From Flavobacterium sp. N1994 (GTDB taxonomy: Bacteria > Bacteroidota > Bacteroidia > Flavobacteriales > Flavobacteriaceae), in assembly GCF_025947145.1 (NCBI RefSeq), contig NZ_CP109999.1, positions 2,294,001 through 2,358,000 of the forward strand: DNA of 64,000 bases. Reading direction: 5' to 3'. A program made the position numbers and the translations under genes. Positions 8,402 to 16,657 of the stretch are shown in pieces. Numbering within the stretch: the stretch's first letter is position 1; the number at the start of each line of letters is the position of its first letter. The notes under the pieces were generated by a model. It searched no databases. It worked only from the letters and a program-made list of their open reading frames with translations, and was not told the origin of the DNA.

Positions 8402-9346
8402 CTATTTTTTCTTTATTGTATTTTGAATTTCTTTGAGGTCTCCAGGCTTAAAATTACTTTCCGAACTTGAATAAGCAGAATAAATGATTTCTCCAGTTTG
8501 TGAATTAGTTACTGTTATGTATTTATCCGTGTTGGTTTTGATAAATAATAAATAGTAAAAAGGAGAAGTAACAGTATTGATTTTGTTGTTGAGCTCAGCG
8601 GTAGTTATGATTTTACAAGACAAATTACAACCATCTGTAATTTCTTTTTCCTCGTACTTTTTACTTTCATCCTCTGAGTTTTTAGAGAATTTAGTCAAAA
8701 CATACTCTGGAATAAATAGTGTTTGTGAACTTACTTTAGACAACTCTTCTTTGTTATAGAATTCGGTTTTGGCTTCTCTAACTTCTCCTTTTTTGAGTAA
8801 TGTAGTTACTTGTTGAATATAGTTAGCCAATATTCCAGCGCTCCAATTTTTAAGATGACCTGCAGCATCATAATCCATTTTGTAGAGACTGCTTGGATTA
8901 TTTTGAGCTGTAAAATCAGGAAAAAGTTCTACAGTTGCGAGTACAATTTTATCCTCTTGATTAAAATGTCTTCGCTTTTTAGGGTCGTAAGTGTATTTTC
9001 CATTGGTAGTCCAAAACTCAAGATAAATATGGGTTTCTGTTGAGGCTGTTGTACTATTCGAAGTGGTCATAGCGGCGCCAATAGTTATAAAGCTATTGTT
9101 TGGCGCAATGTTTTTCTCCACATCAGTATACTTGATACATTCAACTTTTGAAATGGTCCAGTATTTCTTTATAACTTCTACATATTCTTTTGCTTTTGGT
9201 GATGCAGGGTCTTTCATAGCAAAAAAAGTAGTACCACTTTTTATGTTGGATATTTCGCTTGTATTAGAAATGGTAATTTGACTAAAACCAAATAGTGGAG
9301 AAAGTACAAAAGCTGAGAAATATAAAAGAGTTGTTCTAAGTTTCAT
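8402..9346 (-). CDS. Secreted protein of unknown function
   Basis: 314 residues from the ATG at 9346, chosen because it opens with a signal peptide (MKLRTTLLYFSAFVLSPLFGFSQ) while the longer frame adds an unlikely leader. The mature part is mixed alpha/beta with no motif I know. It holds a DGCNLSCKI segment with two cysteines around residue 245 that could form a disulphide. Probably periplasmic or outer-membrane associated. It stands alone between an L,D-transpeptidase and an M13 peptidase gene. Confidence 0.75.
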   Translation of the reverse strand: MKLRTTLLYFSAFVLSPLFGFSQITISNTSEISNIKSGTTFFAMKDPASPKAKEYVEVIKKYWTISKVECIKYTDVEKNIAPNNSFITIGAAMTTSNSTTASTETHIYLEFWTTNGKYTYDPKKRRHFNQEDKIVLATVELFPDFTAQNNPSSLYKMDYDAAGHLKNWSAGILANYIQQVTTLLKKGEVREAKTEFYNKEELSKVSSQTLFIPEYVLTKFSKNSEDESKKYEEKEITDGCNLSCKIITTAELNNKINTVTSPFYYLLFIKTNTDKYITVTNSQTGEIIYSAYSSSESNFKPGDLKEIQNTIKKK

Positions 9347-9385
9347 ACAGAGGAAAGTTAACATTTTGAATTCAAACATACTAAA

Positions 9386-9412
9386 AAAGCCCAACATTAC
9401 TGCTGGGCTTTT
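9386..9412. terminator. Terminator after the M13 peptidase gene
   Basis: AAAGCCCA pairs with TGGGCTTT around a short loop. It lies just downstream of the M13 peptidase stop, with A and T runs on the two sides. Confidence 0.7.
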
Positions 9413-9429
9413 GTATGAATTTTAAAAGA

Positions 9430-11448
9430 CTACCAAATTTTAACTCGTTTCTCTGGAGCAAGATATAAGGAGTCTGTTGGCTTGATTTTGAATGCTTCAT
9501 AGAATTCGGGTACGTTTCTAACAACACCATTAATTCTGAATTTAGCTGGCGAGTGTGGGTCGCGTGCGATTTGACTACGAAGGGCTTCTTCACGTGTTTT
9601 TTCTCCCCAAACTTGTCCCCATCCTAAGAAGACACGCTGCATTCCAGTGAAACCATCCATTACTGGCGCTTCTTTTCCTTTCAATGTTGCTTTGTATGCT
9701 TTGATAGCGATACTTAATCCTCCTAAATCTCCAATGTTTTCACCAAGAGTAAACGTACCATTTACATTCAAATCTGGAAAGGCTTTGAAGCTATTGTATT
9801 GAGCAACCAAGGCACTTGTTTTAGCTTTGAAAGCAGCTAAGTCTGCAGGTGTCCACCAGTTTTTCATTACCCCATCACCATCAAAAGTACTTCCTTCATC
9901 ATCAAAACCGTGACCAATTTCGTGACCAATAACGGCACCAATAGCCCCATAATTTACAGCATCATCAGCTTTTAAATCAAAGAAAGGAGGTTGTAAAATA
10001 GCAGCTGGGAATACAATTTCATTAAGCGATGGATTGTAGTAAGCATTTACGGTTTGTGGCGTCATGCCCCATTCTGTTCGGTCAACTGGTTTTCCTAATT
10101 TGTCTAGATTTCTTTTGTATTCAAATTCAGTCGCTCTTTGAGTATTGCCATACAAATCATTTTTTGCAATTTTTAATGTTGAGTAATCTCTCCATTTATC
10201 AGGATAACCAATTTTTATCATGAATTTATCGACTTTTTTCAAAGCTTCTTTTTTAGTATCAGCACTCATCCAATCTAGTTTTTTGATACTTTCCGCATAA
10301 GAATTCAACAAGTTTTTAACCATGGTAACCATACGCTCTTTGGCTTCTGGAGAGAAATGTTTTTCAACGTATACTTTTCCAACCACTTCGCCTAAACTTC
10401 CATTAACAGTACTAACTCCTCTTTTCCAATCGTCTTCTTGTTTTTCAGTGCCATTTAATGTTTTGCCGTAAAAATCAAAATTTTGATTGTCTAATTCCGC
10501 AGTTAATAAAGAAGCTGATTTATTAATTAAACCCCATTTTAAGTAGGTTTTCCAAGTGTCAATAGGTGTTTTTTTGATGATATTATTTAGATTTTTGATA
10601 TAGTCTACTTGGGTTACTACGATACTTTTTTCTTTTTCAACACTAGCTTTAGTTAGCATTGCTGTCCAATTAAAATCAGGCATCAAGGTTTTTAAATCAG
10701 CTGTTGCATATTTGTTATATAACTTCATGACATCACGAGTGTCTTCTTTTTTCATTTGTTGCGTAGCAAGCGAAGTTTCTAAGGCCATAATTTTAGCCGC
10801 ATTTTCAGTAGGGTTCTCAATACCCCCTAATTGCAACATTTTCTCAACATGAGCAACGTATTTTTTTCTGATATCAGCCATTTTGGGATCTGGAGAAAGG
10901 TAATACTCTCTTTCACCGAGACCAAGTCCACTTTGCCAAGTAATCAAGATATATTTCGTTGGGTCTTTAAAATCAGAGTAAACCGATATTTGAAAAGGAA
11001 TGCTAATACCAGTTCTGTTGACCGTACCAAAAAAGCTTGCTAAATCATCATAATTGGCAATGGCATCAATAGCTTTTAGTTCAGGCTGAATAGGAGTTAA
11101 ACCTTTAGCATCTCTTTCTTTTCTATTCATAAAGGAAGAAAAACAGTCACCAATTTTTTGTTCGTCAGAACCATCCGCAGCATTTGATTTCGCAGCATCT
11201 TCAATAATGGCTTTTACATCTTTTTGAGATTGATCGTATAGCATGTCAAAAGCTCCATAAGAGGCCTTATCTGATGGAATTTTTGTGGTTTTTAGCCAAG
11301 TTCCGTTTACATAATTAGCAAAGTTATCGCCAGGTTTTACCTTGGTGTCCATATTTTTTTTATTGATACCCGAGGTAAGGTCTTCTTTTTTTGCGCAAGA
11401 AGCTACTAGAACAACTGCTGCAAGAAGGGTCATTTTTAAGTTTTTCAT
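9430..11448 (-). CDS. pepO: M13-family zinc endopeptidase (neprilysin/PepO type), lipoprotein
   Basis: 672 residues, the usual size for the family. A lipoprotein signal (lipobox VASC, Cys near 18) is followed by the helical M13 N-domain and, from about residue 470, the catalytic domain. NAYYNPSLNEIVFPAAILQPPFF is the standard substrate-strand segment. The zinc site is HEIGH (within VIGHEIGHGFDDEG), with the third ligand Glu in GENIGDLGG. NGVVRNVPEFYEAFKI and the C-terminal VKIW end are typical. It degrades peptides in the periplasm or at the cell surface. A promoter-like TTG-N21-TATCTTTA lies in its leader. Confidence 0.96.
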   Translation of the reverse strand: MKNLKMTLLAAVVLVASCAKKEDLTSGINKKNMDTKVKPGDNFANYVNGTWLKTTKIPSDKASYGAFDMLYDQSQKDVKAIIEDAAKSNAADGSDEQKIGDCFSSFMNRKERDAKGLTPIQPELKAIDAIANYDDLASFFGTVNRTGISIPFQISVYSDFKDPTKYILITWQSGLGLGEREYYLSPDPKMADIRKKYVAHVEKMLQLGGIENPTENAAKIMALETSLATQQMKKEDTRDVMKLYNKYATADLKTLMPDFNWTAMLTKASVEKEKSIVVTQVDYIKNLNNIIKKTPIDTWKTYLKWGLINKSASLLTAELDNQNFDFYGKTLNGTEKQEDDWKRGVSTVNGSLGEVVGKVYVEKHFSPEAKERMVTMVKNLLNSYAESIKKLDWMSADTKKEALKKVDKFMIKIGYPDKWRDYSTLKIAKNDLYGNTQRATEFEYKRNLDKLGKPVDRTEWGMTPQTVNAYYNPSLNEIVFPAAILQPPFFDLKADDAVNYGAIGAVIGHEIGHGFDDEGSTFDGDGVMKNWWTPADLAAFKAKTSALVAQYNSFKAFPDLNVNGTFTLGENIGDLGGLSIAIKAYKATLKGKEAPVMDGFTGMQRVFLGWGQVWGEKTREEALRSQIARDPHSPAKFRINGVVRNVPEFYEAFKIKPTDSLYLAPEKRVKIW

Positions 11449-11473
11449 TGATTGTTTAGTTTGATTAATCCAC

Positions 11474-11505
11474 TAAAGATACTAAATTATAAATAGTGTA
11501 TACAA
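11474..11505 (-). promoter_or_regulatory. Promoter of the M13 peptidase gene
   Basis: On the minus strand TTG (11503-11505), 21 bases, then TATCTTTA (11474-11481) fits the Flavobacterium promoter pattern with one mismatch in the last base of the -7 box. It leaves a leader of about 20 bases before the ATG at 11448. Confidence 0.6.
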
Positions 11506-11597
11506 GTTGAAGAAAGGTTAGACTTCACAGCTCGATAATTTGTTACACCAAAAAGGAATAAATTACCAACAATGGGTTTTAGTCTTTAAGTTATTTA

Positions 11598-11605
11598 TAT
11601 ATTTG
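11598..11605 (+). promoter_or_regulatory. Candidate -7 element of the deoC operon
   Basis: TATATTTG matches TAnnTTTG and stands 56 bp before the deoC ATG. No clear TTG -33 box is present, which would suit an activated or weak promoter. Confidence 0.5.
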
Positions 11606-11608
11606 TTT

Positions 11609-11644
11609 GTTGGTGTCGATTTAAAATCAATGACCAACACCGAT
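11609..11644. promoter_or_regulatory. Possible operator of the deoC operon
   Basis: GTTGGTGTCGAT (11609-11620) and ACCAACACCGAT (11633-11644) carry inverted GTTGGT/ACCAAC halves around an AT-rich centre (GATTTAAAATC), immediately downstream of the -7 box. A repressor bound here would block transcription. No regulator gene is linked, so this rests on symmetry and position only. Confidence 0.4.
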
Positions 11645-11661
11645 TTTAATTGAAATTATAA

Positions 11662-12564
11662 ATGAAACATACTGATTTTTTAAATTCCCCGCGAATAGAT
11701 CAAGTTGGGATTGAGGACAGAATTGCCAGAATCACATCACGAAGCATAAAGAAAGAATCAAAAATGCAAGGCTTACTTATGGCATTGAACATGATTGATT
11801 TAACTACTTTAGAAGGAGCAGATACCGAAGAAAAAGTAAAACAACTTTGTTTTAAAGCACACCATTTACATGATGAAATTCCAGGATTGCCAACAACTGC
11901 TGCAGTTTGTGTTTATCCAAATTTTGTCAAGTTGGCTGTTAATGAACTGAAAGGAACAGGAGTGAAAGTTGCTTCAGTAGCCACTGCTTTTCCAAGTGGC
12001 CAATCCAGTGCTGAAATCAAATTATTAGACACCAAAATGGCTGTTGATGGTGGAGCTGATGAAGTTGATATGGTAATCAGTCGTGGTAAATTTCATAGCG
12101 GTGAATACAATTTTGTGTTCGATGAAATTGCTATGATAAAAGAAGCTTGTGGGAAAAACGTTCGTCTGAAAGTTATCCTTGAAACAGGAGAAATTGGAAC
12201 CTTGGATAAAGTCCGTCAAGCAAGTGATATCGCTATGCATGCTGGAGCAGACTTCATCAAAACGTCAACTGGGAAAATAAAACCAGCGGCAACATTACCA
12301 GTAACTTTAGTAATGCTTGAAGCTATCCGCGATTATTATTATAAAACTGGAATCATGATTGGAATGAAACCGGCGGGCGGCATTTCAACATCGAAATTAG
12401 CCTTACATTATTTACTGATGGTAAAAGAAACCCTTGGCGGAAAATGGTTAACCAATGAGTACTTTCGTTTTGGAGCAAGTAGTTTAGCCAACGATGTGTT
12501 ATTGCAAATCGCAAAACAAAAATCAGGCATTTACCAATCGAATGATTATATTTCTAAAGTTTAA
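11662..12564 (+). CDS. deoC: Deoxyribose-phosphate aldolase
   Basis: 300-residue class I aldolase that splits 2-deoxyribose-5-phosphate into acetaldehyde and glyceraldehyde-3-phosphate in the cytoplasm. The Schiff-base lysine lies in ADFIKTSTGK (near residue 209), the second conserved lysine in KPAGGIST, and KVILETGEIG and DEVDMVISRG are family signatures. Length fits the longer class of DeoC rather than the roughly 220-residue one. It leads an operon with two aldehyde dehydrogenase genes 5 and 11 bp apart, suggesting that the acetaldehyde it forms is oxidised at once. Confidence 0.96.
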   Translation: MKHTDFLNSPRIDQVGIEDRIARITSRSIKKESKMQGLLMALNMIDLTTLEGADTEEKVKQLCFKAHHLHDEIPGLPTTAAVCVYPNFVKLAVNELKGTGVKVASVATAFPSGQSSAEIKLLDTKMAVDGGADEVDMVISRGKFHSGEYNFVFDEIAMIKEACGKNVRLKVILETGEIGTLDKVRQASDIAMHAGADFIKTSTGKIKPAATLPVTLVMLEAIRDYYYKTGIMIGMKPAGGISTSKLALHYLLMVKETLGGKWLTNEYFRFGASSLANDVLLQIAKQKSGIYQSNDYISKV

Positions 12565-12569
12565 GCAGC

Positions 12570-14036
12570 ATGAAAAAAACACATAAAATAGATTTTAGTT
12601 CTGACTGGAATTTGGTACCAGCACCAGAAAGCACTAGCCACTTTAAACTTAAGGATACTTACGATTTGTTTATCAACGGGAAGTTTGTAGCACCAAAATC
12701 TGGAAAATATTTTGACACTATTAATCCGGCAACGGAGAAAGTTTTGGCCAAAGTGGCAGAAGCTAATGAAGCTGATATAGATGCAGCCGTAAAAGCAGCT
12801 CGAAAAGCATACGATACTGTTTGGTCCAAATTATCCGGAAAAGAACGCGGGAAATACATTTACCGAATTGCTAGAATCATTCAAGAACGCGCCAGAGAAT
12901 TTGCTGTGGTTGAAACTTTAAACGGTGGAAAAGCAATACGTGAATCTCGTGATGTGGATGTTCCTTTAGCAGCAGCACATTTCTTTTATTATGCTGGATG
13001 GGCTGATAAATTGGAATACGCTTTCCCAAACAGAAAACCAAAAGCTTTAGGCGTTGCAGGACAAATTATTCCATGGAACTTTCCATTATTAATGGCGGCA
13101 TGGAAAATAGCTCCAGCTTTAGCTGCTGGAAATACAGTGGTTATCAAATCTTCTGAAACTACTCCGTTGACGGCTTATTTATTGGCAGAAGTGATTCAAG
13201 AAGCGGGATTACCAGCTGGAGTTGTAAACATTGTTTCAGGTGCAGGACAAACAGGTTCATTTATTGTAAATCATCCCGATGTAGATAAAATCGCCTTCAC
13301 GGGTTCAACAGCTGTGGGTAAAATTATCATGAAAGCCATTGCTGGAACTCCAAAAAAATCCACTATGGAATTGGGAGGGAAAGCTGCCAATATCATTTTT
13401 GAAGACGCCGCTTTAGATCAAGCAGTAGAAGGAATCGTTAACGGAATCTTCTTCAATCAAGGTCATGTTTGTTGTGCGGGTTCTCGTCTTTACGTTCAGG
13501 AATCAGTATTTGATGTCGTAGTTCAGAAGTTGAAGGACAGAATGAATTCCTTAAACGTTGGAGATCCATTAGATAAGAATACTGATATTGGTGCCATCAA
13601 TTCCAAAAAACAATTAGATACCATCAGTAAATATATCGAAATTGGAAAAGCGGAAGGTGCCGAAATGTACCAACCAACTTGCGATTTGCCTGCAAAAGGG
13701 TTTTGGTGTAGACCAACCATTTTTACGAAAGTAAGTCAGTCGAATAGAATTGCACAGGAAGAAATTTTCGGGCCCGTTTTAGCTATTCAAACGTTCAGAA
13801 CGGTAGACGAAGTTATCGAAAAAGCCAATAATACACCATACGGATTATCAGCTGGTGTATGGACGGACAAAGGTTCCAAAATCTTTAACATGACTTCACA
13901 AATGCGTGCTGGAGTAGTTTGGGCCAATACCTTTAACAAGTTTGATCCAGCTTCACCATTCGGAGGATACAAAGAAAGTGGCTTCGGAAGAGAAGGTGGC
14001 GTTCACGGATTGGAAGCGTATTTAAAATTTGAATAA
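12570..14036 (+). CDS. Aldehyde dehydrogenase, catalytic partner (ALDH16-like N-part)
   Basis: 488 residues, a full NAD(P)-dependent aldehyde dehydrogenase. Visible: coenzyme-binding GVAGQIIPWNFPLLMAAWK and GSTAVG, the general-base Glu in MELGGKAAN, and the catalytic cysteine in FFNQGHVCCAGSR. EEIFGPV and PFGGYKESGFGRE close the fold. In this context it probably oxidises acetaldehyde from DeoC to acetate. The half-length gene 11 bp downstream and the combined size suggest that the pair is a split form of ALDH16, in which a catalytic domain is followed by a non-catalytic ALDH-like domain. Confidence 0.92.
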   Translation: MKKTHKIDFSSDWNLVPAPESTSHFKLKDTYDLFINGKFVAPKSGKYFDTINPATEKVLAKVAEANEADIDAAVKAARKAYDTVWSKLSGKERGKYIYRIARIIQERAREFAVVETLNGGKAIRESRDVDVPLAAAHFFYYAGWADKLEYAFPNRKPKALGVAGQIIPWNFPLLMAAWKIAPALAAGNTVVIKSSETTPLTAYLLAEVIQEAGLPAGVVNIVSGAGQTGSFIVNHPDVDKIAFTGSTAVGKIIMKAIAGTPKKSTMELGGKAANIIFEDAALDQAVEGIVNGIFFNQGHVCCAGSRLYVQESVFDVVVQKLKDRMNSLNVGDPLDKNTDIGAINSKKQLDTISKYIEIGKAEGAEMYQPTCDLPAKGFWCRPTIFTKVSQSNRIAQEEIFGPVLAIQTFRTVDEVIEKANNTPYGLSAGVWTDKGSKIFNMTSQMRAGVVWANTFNKFDPASPFGGYKESGFGREGGVHGLEAYLKFE

Positions 14037-14047
14037 AAAGTATCATC

Positions 14048-14929
14048 ATGTCAAGAATAGAAGTTTTGAAAACCTATAAAATATACATCGGTGGAAGTTT
14101 TCCAAGAACCGAATCAGGACGTTATTATCCGCTTGTTGTCAACAAAAAAACGGTAGCCAATATGTGTTTATCTTCTGTAAAAGATTTCAGAAATGCTGTC
14201 GTTGCTGCTCGAAATGCTCAAGGGGGATGGTCGCATAAAACCGCTTACAATCGTTGTCAAATTTTGTATAGAATTGCAGAAGTTCTAGAAGGAAGAAAAG
14301 CACAGTTTGTATCCGAACTAGAATTGCAGGGAATCTCTAAAGCCAAAGCCGAAAAAGAAGTAGATTTAAGTATCGATCGCTTGATTTATTATGCTGGATG
14401 GTGCGATAAGTACACACAATTACACAGTACGGTAAATCCGGTTTCGGGAAGTTTCTTCAATTTTTCTGTACCAGAACCTATGGGGGTTATCTCTGTATAT
14501 GCGCCACAACAAAGTGGCTTACTTGGTTTAGTAACACAAATCGCAAGTATCATTGCCGGTGGAAACACCTGTGTAGTATTAGCCTCAGAACAATTAGCAC
14601 TATGCGCTGTCACGTTTGCCGAAGTATTAGCAACTTCTGATGTTCCGGGCGGTGTGGTTAATATCTTAACTGGAAATCAAACTGAACTGCTAACTCAATT
14701 CGCGGCACATAAAGATGTGAATGCCATTTTATATTGTGGTAAAGATTCAGAAATGATTGCCAAAATTCAGGATTTAGCCATCGAAAACTTAAAACGAGTT
14801 GTGCTCCGTGAAGACAGCGAATATTTTGATGACAAACACGAATCGCCTTATTTAATTTATGATTTCCAAGAAACCAAAACAACCTGGCATCCGATTGAAG
14901 TGATTGCCGGTGCTGGAGCTGGTTATTAA
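14048..14929 (+). CDS. Half-length, non-catalytic aldehyde dehydrogenase homologue
   Basis: 293 residues. It aligns by eye with the N-terminal, coenzyme-binding part of aldehyde dehydrogenases (KIYIGGSFPRTESGRY, YYAGWCDKY, PEPMGVISVYAPQQSGLLGL, GGVVNILTG) but ends before the region that would hold the catalytic cysteine, and its final residues (HPIEVIAGAGAGY) are unlike a broken end. The frame is clean and the operon spacing tight, so I read it as a real subunit. Inference: it supplies the second ALDH-like domain of a split ALDH16 and stabilises or regulates the catalytic partner just upstream. A simple truncated pseudogene is less likely. Confidence 0.75.
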   Translation: MSRIEVLKTYKIYIGGSFPRTESGRYYPLVVNKKTVANMCLSSVKDFRNAVVAARNAQGGWSHKTAYNRCQILYRIAEVLEGRKAQFVSELELQGISKAKAEKEVDLSIDRLIYYAGWCDKYTQLHSTVNPVSGSFFNFSVPEPMGVISVYAPQQSGLLGLVTQIASIIAGGNTCVVLASEQLALCAVTFAEVLATSDVPGGVVNILTGNQTELLTQFAAHKDVNAILYCGKDSEMIAKIQDLAIENLKRVVLREDSEYFDDKHESPYLIYDFQETKTTWHPIEVIAGAGAGY

Positions 14930-14952
14930 AATAAAACAGTAAAACAAATTAG

Positions 14953-14985
14953 AAAAGCCCGAGAAGAAATTCTTGGGTTTTTTTG
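14953..14985 (+). terminator. Terminator of the deoC operon
   Basis: AAAAGCCCGAGAA pairs, with two G-T wobbles, with TTCTTGGGTTTTT around GAAA and runs into a T tract. Confidence 0.75.
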
Positions 14986-15184
14986 TTTATTCAAATCGCA
15001 AAAATGCACAATCGATAATTATTTAACAAGCAAATTATGAATTTAAAGGGTTGTAAATTATTAAAAATGAAAACAAACCGACAATTTTAACAAAATAATT
15101 GAAATATTATTTTTTTTATAATAAATAAATAATCAAATTAGCTATCCTGATTTTTTTAATTAACTAAAAACAATACGAATTTCA

Positions 15185-16642
15185 ATGAAATATTCAGCAA
15201 TTCAGAATTATATCGGAGGCAGTTTTGTAAACGCTTCTACCTCAAAAACGATGGATGTCATTTCTCCTTTAGATGGAAATCATTTATCAACAGTTCCAAT
15301 GTCGAATTCCAAAGATTTAGACGATGCTGTCAAAGCTGCGCAAGCCGCCTTTCCTGCTTGGAGCAAAACACCAATCAAGGAAAGAGTACAAGTATTCTTT
15401 AGATATAAAACCTTATTAGAAAAGAACCTTAAAGAACTTGCTGAATTATGCAGCGAGGAAAACGGAAAAACTCATGGCGAATCTGTTGCCGAAATAGAAA
15501 AATGTATTGAACTTACTGAATTTGCCACATCATTACCACAACTTATAACAGGAGAATTATTAGAAGTAAGCAAAGGCGTTGAATGTAGAACAGAGCACGT
15601 TCCTTTGGGAGTTGTCGCTTCTATCGTTCCATTCAACTTTCCATCAATGGTTCCCAATTGGACGATTCCAAACGCCATTGCCTTAGGAAATTGTATGATT
15701 ATAAAACCGTCGGAAAAAGTGCCGTTAAGTTGTGGAAGATTAGCGGAACTTTTAAAAGAAGCCGGACTTCCCGATGGAGTTTTTAACGTAGTTCACGGCG
15801 ATGTTGATATCGTAAATGCCATATGTGACCATCCAAATATCGAAGCGGTATCCTTTGTTGGTTCTACTAAAGTGGCGAAGATTGTGTACCAACGTGCTAC
15901 CCAAAATCTAAAAAGATGTTTATCACTTGGTGGAGCCAAAAATCACTTAATGGTTTTACCAGATGCTATTCCTGATATGACAGCGCAAAACGTGGCAGCT
16001 TCGATGTCGGGTTGTGCGGGGCAGCGTTGTATGGCCGCTTCCGCAATGGTTGGAGTAGGTGAAATTGACCACATCGTTTCCAAAATTTGTGATGAAGCTC
16101 GTAAAATAGTTCCGGGTGTAAACTTAGGTGCTGTTATCAATAAAGAATCTCAAGACAGAATTGAAAGTTATATCAGTCAAGCTGAAAAAGATGGTGCTAA
16201 AATTCTAGTTGATGGAAGAAATACCAAAGTAGCTGGAAAAGAAAAAGGAACCTATGTAGGACCAACAGTAATCGACTTTGTAACTCCAGATATGAGTGTG
16301 GCAAAAGAAGAAATCTTTGGACCAGTAATTTCAATTATCAGAACCAAAACTGTAGACGAAGCACTGGCAATTGAAAACGCAAATCCTTATGGAAATGCAG
16401 CTAGTGTGTTTACTCAAAACGGTGGAATGGCGCGTTATATTATTGACAAAGCTAGTGCCGGAATGATTGGAGTAAATGTTGGAGTTCCAGTACCTAGAGA
16501 ACCATTCAGTTTTGGTGGTTGGAACGAAAGTAAATTTGGAGTAGGTGATATCACCGGAAAAAGTTCTATTGAGTTTTGGACCAAATTAAAGAAAAGTACC
16601 GTGAAGTGGAATGCCGAAGCTGGCGTAAATTGGATGAGTTAA
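15185..16642 (+). CDS. mmsA: CoA-acylating methylmalonate-semialdehyde dehydrogenase
   Basis: 485 residues. It converts malonate semialdehyde to acetyl-CoA or methylmalonate semialdehyde to propionyl-CoA, using NAD and CoA. The catalytic cysteine lies in SGCAGQRCMAASAMV, the typical MmsA signature, and ALDH motifs VPFNFPSMVPNW, GSTKVAK and EEIFGPV are present. The usual general-base Glu is replaced by the SLGGAKNH context, as expected for the acylating class. It is the first gene of the pyrimidine catabolic operon and catalyses its last step, the fate of beta-alanine (from uracil) and beta-aminoisobutyrate (from thymine). The 255-bp leader is AT-rich with no clear promoter match. Confidence 0.95.
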   Translation: MKYSAIQNYIGGSFVNASTSKTMDVISPLDGNHLSTVPMSNSKDLDDAVKAAQAAFPAWSKTPIKERVQVFFRYKTLLEKNLKELAELCSEENGKTHGESVAEIEKCIELTEFATSLPQLITGELLEVSKGVECRTEHVPLGVVASIVPFNFPSMVPNWTIPNAIALGNCMIIKPSEKVPLSCGRLAELLKEAGLPDGVFNVVHGDVDIVNAICDHPNIEAVSFVGSTKVAKIVYQRATQNLKRCLSLGGAKNHLMVLPDAIPDMTAQNVAASMSGCAGQRCMAASAMVGVGEIDHIVSKICDEARKIVPGVNLGAVINKESQDRIESYISQAEKDGAKILVDGRNTKVAGKEKGTYVGPTVIDFVTPDMSVAKEEIFGPVISIIRTKTVDEALAIENANPYGNAASVFTQNGGMARYIIDKASAGMIGVNVGVPVPREPFSFGGWNESKFGVGDITGKSSIEFWTKLKKSTVKWNAEAGVNWMS

Positions 16643-16657
16643 TAAAATACAACTGAA

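Noticed and set aside
14048..14929. Second aldehyde dehydrogenase as a truncated pseudogene
   Set aside because: The frame is clean, spacing in the operon is tight, and the end is ordered; a non-catalytic subunit explains it better.
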